Source of the DNA: Euryarchaeota archaeon UBA59
Lineage (GTDB): Archaea; Thermoplasmatota; Poseidoniia; Poseidoniales; Thalassarchaeaceae
Direction of reading: 5' to 3'
Assembly (NCBI GenBank): GCA_002505495.1
Contig: DAVI01000039.1
Location: 1 to 10,900, forward strand
DNA: 10,900 nucleotides
Shown in pieces: positions 6,551 to 10,900 of the stretch. Positions within the stretch are counted from its first letter, which is position 1. Each line of letters opens with the position of its first letter. Both the position numbers and the translations under genes were made by a program. The notes under the pieces were generated by a model. The model saw nothing but the letters and a program-made list of their open reading frames with translations. It had not been told where the DNA came from and ran no database searches.

Positions 6551-7105
6551 TCATTTCTTGCCCTTCTGGGTGATGTAAATTCCATCTTGGAAGACTCTAC
6601 GGTCTCTACGGCGAATCCGGCAGGCCCGCTCGATGATTGCAGCTGTCTGGCCGACCTTCTCTCGGTCTGCTCCGGTGACGATGACATCGACCTTGTTCTC
6701 AACTCTCACCTGAACATCACTTGGCGTCCACTTGAGGTCGGCCTTGCGTGGCACCTTTTCACCGAACAGGTTGTTGATTTGGAAAATGTTTCCGTTGACT
6801 GAGAGCGCCATGGGGAAGTGACTGTAGACCGCCTTTAGTCGGTACTCGAAGCCGTCAGTGACACCTGTCACCATGTTGGTCAGGTGGGCGCGCCATGTGC
6901 CAGCGATTGCCTTCTCCTTGCGGCGGGGCAGTTCGCACTGTACGATGATGTTGCCATCGACCTGTGAGAGGTTGACCTTGTTGTGGCTGAAGTCACGGGA
7001 GACCGACTCACTTTCGCCGGTGATTGTGACGAGACTGTCGTCGAATGAGACGCTGACGCTCTCAGGTACAGCGACAACATGTCGGATTTGATCGAGTTTC
7101 ACCAT
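6551..7105 (-). CDS. rpl6: 50S ribosomal protein uL6
   Basis: uL6 lies near the sarcin-ricin loop and the factor-binding site of the large subunit. Two repeated L6 folds can be followed: the first with VPESVSVSFDDSLVTITG near residues 13-30, the second with VPRKADLKWTPSDVQVRVENKVDVIVTG near 118-145. The archaeal C-terminal motif RRVFQDGIYITQKGKK ends the protein. The length of 184 residues is normal for archaea. GAGGTGAT precedes the ATG closely, nine bases after the rps8 stop. Confidence 0.97.
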   Translation of the reverse strand: MVKLDQIRHVVAVPESVSVSFDDSLVTITGESESVSRDFSHNKVNLSQVDGNIIVQCELPRRKEKAIAGTWRAHLTNMVTGVTDGFEYRLKAVYSHFPMALSVNGNIFQINNLFGEKVPRKADLKWTPSDVQVRVENKVDVIVTGADREKVGQTAAIIERACRIRRRDRRVFQDGIYITQKGKK

Positions 7106-7114
7106 TTTATCACC

Positions 7115-7504
7115 TCAGAACACATACGCCAACAAGCGCCCACCAATGCGGGCCTCCTTCGCTTGGTAATGGTGCATGACACCTTGATTTGTAGTGACGA
7201 GAAGCATCCCAAAGTCCTGCGCGGGCAGGTAACGGGACTCCCACTTCTCAAAGTCGGCGCGCTTCACTGAATAGCGGGGCTTGATGACGCCGCACCGGTT
7301 GATTGCACCAACCAGCTCGACTCGGTAGCCACCACCGCGGCCATCCTCATTTTTCTCAAACTCGCCGATGTAACCCATGCTCTGCATGATGGATAACATG
7401 CGTCCGAGCAACTTGCTTGCGGGAGCGACGCTGACCTCGTAGTGGCCAGCCATTTCTGCGTTGTAGATGCTCGTGAAAGCATCGTTCAATGGATCGAATT
7501 GCAT
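7115..7504 (-). CDS. rps8: 30S ribosomal protein uS8
   Basis: uS8 binds the central domain of 16S rRNA early in small-subunit assembly. The start MQFDPLNDAFTSIYNAE matches the usual archaeal N-terminus, with ASKLLGRMLSIMQSMGYIG next and the rRNA-binding C-terminal FGMLLVTTNQGVMHHYQA motif near the end. At 129 residues it has the family length. A longer frame begins 18 codons upstream at 7558, but that overlaps rps14 and lacks family similarity; the ATG at 7504 has a strong AGGAGGTG site at good spacing. Confidence 0.97.
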   Translation of the reverse strand: MQFDPLNDAFTSIYNAEMAGHYEVSVAPASKLLGRMLSIMQSMGYIGEFEKNEDGRGGGYRVELVGAINRCGVIKPRYSVKRADFEKWESRYLPAQDFGMLLVTTNQGVMHHYQAKEARIGGRLLAYVF

Positions 7505-7511
7505 CTCTTCA

Positions 7512-7519
7512 CACCTCCT
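7512..7519 (-). promoter_or_regulatory. Shine-Dalgarno site that decides the rps8 start
   Basis: AGGAGGTG on the minus strand sits 7 bases before the ATG at 7504 and overlaps the rps14 stop codon. This supports the short uS8 start over the longer frame. Confidence 0.75.
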
Positions 7520-7670
7520 AACTATACTTCTTGAACCCGATTTCTGGAGCGATGTCACGGAAGCACTGACGGCAGAGCCTCAACCCATGCCGGCGCACCA
7601 TTCCTCGCTTGCGACCGCACCTGCGGCAGCCAGATTCGCGACCGATTCGAACTCCTTCCTCTTTCGCCAT
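7518..7670 (-). CDS. rps14: 30S ribosomal protein uS14, zinc-binding form
   Basis: uS14 is a small protein of the 30S head. The 50-residue product has a complete four-cysteine zinc site, C15-x2-C18 and C33-x2-C36, separated by the basic RKRGMVRRHGLRL stretch, followed by the typical FRDIAPEIGFKKYS end. The start is the ATG at 7670, with GGAGGAGT upstream; a longer in-frame ATG at 7715 would add 15 residues overlapping rpl5 and is rejected. It starts two bases after the rpl5 stop. Confidence 0.97.
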   Translation of the reverse strand: MAKEEGVRIGRESGCRRCGRKRGMVRRHGLRLCRQCFRDIAPEIGFKKYS

Positions 7671-7672
7671 CT

Positions 7673-8191
7673 TCACTCCTCCACTATTGTAATACCAAAT
7701 TTGCCCTTGAACCAAGCCTTCGCTTCATCTTGGGTGACACGGTGACTAGTGCCTACCTTCCTGTTGTGACGGCGACGGCGGCTGACCCTGTGACCGGGTC
7801 GCTCGAGAACGATGTTGATGTCCATCCCGAAGATTCCGATGTCCGGGTCGTACTTCATTTCGGGGAAGTCCGTGTAGTCAGCAATCCCGAAGGAGAGGTT
7901 TCCAGAGGCATCGAAGTTGTATGCGGGTAGCGTATTCTCGCGAACCCAGAGAGCATCCTTGAGGAACTTCTCGACGACCGCATTGTCACGCACGGTCACC
8001 TTGCAGCCGATTGGCGCACCCTCCCGCAACTTCAGGTCCCGGTTCGTCGTCTTGGAAATAGTTCTGACTGGAGTTCCGCCGGTCAGCAGTTCAAGCACTC
8101 GCTCTGCGAGTTGTAGTCGAGAACCACCTTCGCCAACACCGATGTTGACAGTCACCTTGGTGATTCGAGGTTCAAGCATCACTGAACTCAT
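7673..8191 (-). CDS. rpl5: 50S ribosomal protein uL5
   Basis: uL5 binds 5S rRNA and contacts the small subunit head and the P-site tRNA. The N-terminus PRITKVTVNIGVGEGGSRL, the REGAPIGCKVTVR segment near residues 57-69 and the later FGIADYTDFPEMKYDPDIGI stretch are clear family motifs. The basic RPGHRVSRRRRHNRKVG loop near residues 130-146 is an archaeal trait. The length of 172 residues is normal. The ATG at 8191 overlaps the rps4e stop as ATGA, with GAGGTGAG upstream. Confidence 0.97.
   Translation of the reverse strand: MSSVMLEPRITKVTVNIGVGEGGSRLQLAERVLELLTGGTPVRTISKTTNRDLKLREGAPIGCKVTVRDNAVVEKFLKDALWVRENTLPAYNFDASGNLSFGIADYTDFPEMKYDPDIGIFGMDINIVLERPGHRVSRRRRHNRKVGTSHRVTQDEAKAWFKGKFGITIVEE
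7675..7682 (-). promoter_or_regulatory. Shine-Dalgarno site that decides the rps14 start
   Basis: GGAGGAGT on the minus strand lies four bases before the ATG at 7670 and overlaps the end of rpl5. It supports the 50-residue uS14 over the longer frame. Confidence 0.7.
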
Positions 8192-8886
8192 GCACTCACC
8201 TCGATTCCTGGTAGCGGAGCGTCACCGACGACAAACACGTTGCGCTCGACGGTACCGAACTCCTCGAAAGAGACCTCGTTCTGCATGGTCGACTTCTTCT
8301 CGATTCTCTCGTTGACTTTGGAGAGAGTGCCGACATGAGCGCCACCAATGAGGTAGGCAGTTGCGCCAGACTCGAAGGCGATGTGCCCTTCAATCTCTTG
8401 TTCTGGAAGGTTGATTCTGAGGCTGTCACCGGTCTTGTAGGCGTTGGCGTCATCGAGTAGGATGTTGCGGCCATCGTGTAGGTTGTACTGGGTGACGCCT
8501 CCGGCAACTGTTGTCTTGCCGTCGATTCGGCAGATCTTGGATGCTGCTTCCTTGGCGTTGATTGGAAGATAGCGAAGCTTGCCGTTTGCATCGATGATGC
8601 AGCGGAAGTGGTCTTCGCCTACTGTGAGGACATCCATCAGTCCGACTCCGCGCAGGTGGTCAGTTTCGACCCGTCCATCGACGAGGATCGCCTTGGTGCG
8701 GAGCATTCTCTTCACCTCACGGCGGTTCTGAGCAATGCCCAGCACATCTCGGAGGATGACCGCGAGTGGCATGCATAGTTCGATTGGGTGACCGCACGGC
8801 CTCGGCTTGGTGATCCAGACGGAGGTCTTGCGAGGCAGGGCCCAACTACGGGGCATTGCTAGTCGCTTCTTGTGGCTTGCACTCAT
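8188..8886 (-). CDS. rps4e: 30S ribosomal protein eS4
   Basis: eS4 (RPS4X family) is an archaeal/eukaryotic small-subunit protein, unrelated in overall build to bacterial S4. The N-terminal HKKRLAMPRSWALPRKTSVW is typical. An S4-type RNA-binding segment follows at about residues 42-105 (NRREVKRMLRTKAILVDGRV), then the central eS4 domain, and a KOW-like turn (LIGGAHVGTLSKV) near residue 185. The length of 232 residues is normal for archaea. The ATG shares one base with the uL24 stop (TAATG), so reinitiation is likely. Confidence 0.97.
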   Translation of the reverse strand: MSASHKKRLAMPRSWALPRKTSVWITKPRPCGHPIELCMPLAVILRDVLGIAQNRREVKRMLRTKAILVDGRVETDHLRGVGLMDVLTVGEDHFRCIIDANGKLRYLPINAKEAASKICRIDGKTTVAGGVTQYNLHDGRNILLDDANAYKTGDSLRINLPEQEIEGHIAFESGATAYLIGGAHVGTLSKVNERIEKKSTMQNEVSFEEFGTVERNVFVVGDAPLPGIEVSA

Positions 8887-9308
8887 TACTCATCGCCTCC
8901 TTCTCTGCTCTCCAACTTCTTGATTCGGATAGGGTCGCCATCGTTCACCTTGACAACGATGAGATTTGAAGCGTGAACTGCGATTCCCTCTTCCTTGCCG
9001 TCAGCCTTCGGTTGGCTGACACCCTCGACGAAGACCTTGCCCTTCTTGCCGTCAACTCCGATAACCTGCCCTTCAGCTCCGGACTTGCCGCGAGCTGCAC
9101 CAAGTCGCTTGCCGCCCTCTGCCTTGTCGGAACCGGGGTTGCCCCAGTCGCCACGGTGAACCTGAACTCGGTCTCCGACGCGAACGGTGACATTGCGTAG
9201 ATAGGGGAAGGCTGGGTCGATGCAGCGGGCGCGTACCCGCTTGCGCTTCACATGGAGAGGTGCGGAGGCATCTGCCTTGCGCTGCTTGTTTGGCTTTCTA
9301 GTGGACAT
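8886..9308 (-). CDS. rpl24: 50S ribosomal protein uL24 with insertion in the KOW region
   Basis: uL24 starts assembly of the large subunit and lies near the peptide exit. The N-terminal SAPLHVKRKRVRARC and the KOW start VRVGDRVQVHRGDWG (about residues 43-57) are clear. In most uL24 proteins the KOW turn (GxxxGKEGKVxxVD) follows at once. Here about 20 extra Gly/Lys/Ala-rich residues (about 57-77) come before GAEGQVIGVDGKKGKVFVEGV. The archaeal end with HASNLIVVKVNDGD and a short acidic tail completes 140 residues. GAGGTGAAA precedes the ATG, 10 bases after rpl14. The insertion is in frame and free of frameshift signs. Confidence 0.96.
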   Translation of the reverse strand: MSTRKPNKQRKADASAPLHVKRKRVRARCIDPAFPYLRNVTVRVGDRVQVHRGDWGNPGSDKAEGGKRLGAARGKSGAEGQVIGVDGKKGKVFVEGVSQPKADGKEEGIAVHASNLIVVKVNDGDPIRIKKLESREGGDE

Positions 9309-9318
9309 TCATTTCACC

Positions 9319-9720
9319 TCACACAATTTGCTTCGCCGTCGCGGCGATTCTTGGCCAGCGTTCTGCTGCCTCTCTGGAAATTGGACCCTTGATGTCGGTT
9401 CCAATCAATTCTCCACGCTCGTTTGATACTAACACACAGGCGTTGTCCTCAAATTGGACCCAAGTTCCGTCAGCACGGCGGAATGGGCGGCGTTGCCTGA
9501 CGACAACTGCTCGGAATATCTGTCTGCGCCGCTCGGGCGTACCTCGGCGAACTGTGACGTTGATCATGTCGCCGACGCCGGCTGAAGGATAGCGACGGGC
9601 GACGCCGCCAATCTTCAGCACTGAAATCAGCTGCACGATCTTTGCGCCGCTGTTGTCAACGCAATTCAATCGCGCCTCAGTCGGCAGACCGCGGGTTACT
9701 CGACCGGCGAGGCCCTTCAT
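9319..9720 (-). CDS. rpl14: 50S ribosomal protein uL14
   Basis: uL14 forms part of the intersubunit bridge region of the large subunit. The motifs LNCVDNSGAKIVQLISV (about residues 18-34), GVGDMINVTVRRGTPERRRQ and the FEDNACVLVSNERGELIGTD segment identify it without doubt. The length of 133 residues fits the archaeal form. The ATG overlaps the rps17 stop as ATGA, with GAGGTGA upstream. Confidence 0.98.
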   Translation of the reverse strand: MKGLAGRVTRGLPTEARLNCVDNSGAKIVQLISVLKIGGVARRYPSAGVGDMINVTVRRGTPERRRQIFRAVVVRQRRPFRRADGTWVQFEDNACVLVSNERGELIGTDIKGPISREAAERWPRIAATAKQIV

Positions 9721-10049
9721 TCTGCATCACCTCGCTCAATCACACAGAAGGTGACGGTCTTGGAGAGCGGTCGGCACTCCATGATGCGGACTTGGTCGCC
9801 GATGTTGATTTCACCGATGCAACTCGGCAGGTGAGCGGAGTAGCGACGGGTGCGCTTCTCATAGCGCTCGAACTTGACCATGTAGCGAATGCGCTGGCGC
9901 TCGACGACGATGGTGTTCATCATGCCGACGCGAGAGACGGTGCCCTCGATGATCTGGCCGCGCAGACGGAGTGTACCGTAGAACGGACAGTTCTCGTCGC
10001 CATCCCAGTCACCCGCGGGGGACTCCACTTCAACGCCAATGTCTCGCAT
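9717..10049 (-). CDS. rps17: 30S ribosomal protein uS17
   Basis: uS17 is an OB-fold protein that binds the 5' domain of 16S rRNA. The archaeal N-terminus MRDIGVEVESPAGDW and CPFYGTLRLRGQIIEGTV are followed by the core VVERQRIRYMVKFERYEKRT and the GDQVRIMECRPLSKTVTFCV end. At 110 residues it has the archaeal length. A longer frame starts at 10130 but overlaps rnp1; the ATG at 10049 has the AGGAGGAA site and a family-matching start. The plus strand holds a longer open frame here, which is only a mirror. Confidence 0.97.
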   Translation of the reverse strand: MRDIGVEVESPAGDWDGDENCPFYGTLRLRGQIIEGTVSRVGMMNTIVVERQRIRYMVKFERYEKRTRRYSAHLPSCIGEINIGDQVRIMECRPLSKTVTFCVIERGDAE

Positions 10050-10050
10050 T

Positions 10051-10305
10051 TCAGTTCCTCCTGTACTTTCTCTGGACTCGGTCCTCGGGCCTCTGACAGA
10101 CCTGTGAACCGTCGATTGGCTCTCCACCATCGATTGTGAATTGGATGACGTTCTTTGCCAACCGCTGTTGACCGGCGTCGTTCTGAATCGTCAACATGTT
10201 GCGACTCTCCTCAACCACGACGCCGCTGCGTCCGAGAAGAGAGGGGTCGGGTGAGCCCACGACTGTGAGCGTGCGGGCGAGCCAGGACATGTGCATGGTC
10301 TCCAT
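10051..10305 (-). CDS. rnp1: Ribonuclease P protein component 1 (Rpp29/Pop4 family)
   Basis: This protein is a subunit of archaeal RNase P, which removes the 5' leader from tRNA precursors; with Rpp21 it supports the specificity part of the RNA. The sequence shows the Sm-like barrel pattern: TLTVVGSPDPSLLGRSGVVV (about residues 12-31), EESRNMLTIQN and VIQFTIDGG, with a basic C-terminus (RPEDRVQRKYRRN). At 84 residues it is near the short end of the family. The ATG at 10305 directly follows the SUI1 stop and has GGAGGTG upstream; ATGs at codons 4 and 6 are less well placed. Its place between SUI1 and rps17 is the standard archaeal context. Confidence 0.94.
   Translation of the reverse strand: METMHMSWLARTLTVVGSPDPSLLGRSGVVVEESRNMLTIQNDAGQQRLAKNVIQFTIDGGEPIDGSQVCQRPEDRVQRKYRRN
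10055..10062 (-). promoter_or_regulatory. Shine-Dalgarno site that decides the rps17 start
   Basis: AGGAGGAA on the minus strand is encoded in the last rnp1 codons and precedes the ATG at 10049 by five bases. It fixes the uS17 start and implies coupling with rnp1. Confidence 0.75.
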
Positions 10306-10605
10306 TCAGCGCACCTCCACCTGGTAGCCGTTCTGCTCGAGGATCTTAGCGGCCCTCTTCTTGTGGTCACCTTGCAGTTCGATGGTTCGGTCCTTGACCG
10401 TGCCACCGCTGGCGCAAGCCGACTTGAGGATCTTGGCGAGTTGGCCGATGTCGATTGCGGTATCATCGATTCCCTCAACAATTGTCACCATCTTTCCATA
10501 CCTCCTTCTAACAACTGAAATGACTGCCTTTTGCTGCTCCTTTGCAATTTCTTGACAGATGCACAACTCCTCAGGTAGGCCACATAGATTACAGATACTC
10601 GCCAT
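10306..10605 (-). CDS. Translation initiation factor aIF1 (SUI1 family)
   Basis: aIF1 binds the small subunit near the P site and promotes correct start-codon choice. The SUI1 fold covers about residues 25-97, with the RYGKMVTIVEGID strand, the CASGGTVKDRTIELQGDH motif and the AKILEQNGYQVEV end. The N-terminal C5-x2-C8 and C15-x-C17 pairs (ICNLCGLPEELCICQEIAKE) are a common archaeal variant and probably bind zinc. The length of 99 residues is normal. It lies six bases after rpl29 with a GGGAG motif upstream. Confidence 0.96.
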   Translation of the reverse strand: MASICNLCGLPEELCICQEIAKEQQKAVISVVRRRYGKMVTIVEGIDDTAIDIGQLAKILKSACASGGTVKDRTIELQGDHKKRAAKILEQNGYQVEVR

Positions 10606-10611
10606 CCGTGT

Positions 10612-10815
10612 CTACTCCCTTCTCGCCTCGTGCATCTTGGTCAGCAGACGGGCGATGCTACGCTTCACCTGCTTGTATGCACCAAGATTTGATGCTGAGC
10701 CTCCAAGCGCTTGCTCGGCTCTCAACTGCATCATCTCTTCTTGTAATTCGAGTAGACGCTCCTTGCGGACGTCTGTGGACATATTGTCGATTTCGCGGGC
10801 GGAAAGGTAGGTCAT
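10612..10815 (-). CDS. rpl29: 50S ribosomal protein uL29
   Basis: uL29 is a small helical protein near the peptide exit of the large subunit, next to uL23, and takes part in SRP docking. The 67 residues show the two-helix pattern: LSAREIDNMSTDVRKERLLE, then LQEEMMQLRAEQALGG and the basic IARLLTKMHEARRE end. The ATG overlaps the uS3 stop as ATGA. A normal member of the family. Confidence 0.96.
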   Translation of the reverse strand: MTYLSAREIDNMSTDVRKERLLELQEEMMQLRAEQALGGSASNLGAYKQVKRSIARLLTKMHEARRE

Positions 10816-10900
10816 GATTTGGCCTCCTCTTCGCTCGTCTCATCGCTGGACTCTGATTCTGATTCAGCCGCTGGGGCCTCCTCGGTCGCTTCCTCGGCTG
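10812..10900 (-). CDS. rps3: 30S ribosomal protein uS3, C-terminal end only (cut by window end)
   Basis: Only the last 28 or so codons are visible. They are in frame to a TGA that overlaps the rpl29 start, and they read as an acidic, Ser/Ala-rich tail (AEEATEEAPAAESESESS, then DETSEEEAKS). The KH and C-terminal S3 domains would lie beyond the window. The identity is inferred from position, since rps3 precedes rpl29 in this cluster, and from the fact that uS3 in several archaea ends in an acidic tail; the residues alone would not prove it. Confidence 0.75.
   Translation of the reverse strand, partial: AEEATEEAPAAESESESSDETSEEEAKS

Noticed and set aside
7917..8315. 132-codon plus-strand frame across the rpl5/rps4e junction
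   Set aside because: It is antisense to two certain genes and has the low-complexity Arg/Ser composition of a shadow frame.
9642..10139. 165-codon plus-strand frame, longer than the gene it opposes
   Set aside because: It mirrors rpl14 and rps17, which are certain. Codon bias of the real genes often keeps the opposite strand open; no family motif or ribosome site is present.

Overview
The window is an archaeal chromosome segment in which every supported gene reads on the minus strand. It carries the downstream half of the S10/spc ribosomal protein cluster, ending in secY, followed after a gap of about 560 bases by the 5' part of a 16S rRNA gene. Archaeal origin is clear from the 16S 5' end, from proteins found only in archaea and eukaryotes (eS4, eL32, eL19, the RNase P protein Rnp1, the SUI1/eIF1 factor), and from the order uS3-uL29-SUI1-Rnp1-uS17-uL14-uL24-eS4-uL5-uS14-uS8-uL6-eL32-eL19-uL18-uS5-uL30-uL15-SecY, which is the euryarchaeal arrangement. 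Moderate GC, acidic low-complexity tails on several ribosomal proteins and a 16S gene apparently outside a classical rRNA operon suggest Thermoplasmatota, possibly marine group II (Poseidoniales). That placement is inference; the 16S part could settle it.

Layout in the direction of transcription (high to low coordinates). Bases 10900-3177 hold the end of rps3 and 17 complete genes, packed with 4-base ATGA overlaps, 1-base overlaps or gaps of 14 bases or less, usually with a GGAGG-type Shine-Dalgarno site inside or just after the upstream gene. This is the picture of one transcript with coupled translation. A 52-base gap then separates rpl15 from secY (3124-1199). Bases 1198-643 hold no convincing gene, but contain a small hairpin and T-rich tracts after secY, some inverted repeats, and a UUCG-capped hairpin next to the 16S 5' end. 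Bases 642-1 are 16S rRNA, cut by the window edge.

The genes act together in translation and protein export: large- and small-subunit proteins, the start-codon selection factor aIF1, a tRNA 5'-maturation protein, the translocon channel that docks the ribosome, and the small-subunit rRNA itself.

Most of the window is ordinary core housekeeping sequence. I see no mobile element, CRISPR array or defence system. The parts that depart from the family norms are a SecY with about 130 extra N-terminal residues forming four predicted membrane helices, an eL32 with an N-terminal SAP-like domain and long acidic linker, an insertion inside the KOW region of uL24, an N-terminal extension on uS5, and the placement of 16S directly behind secY.
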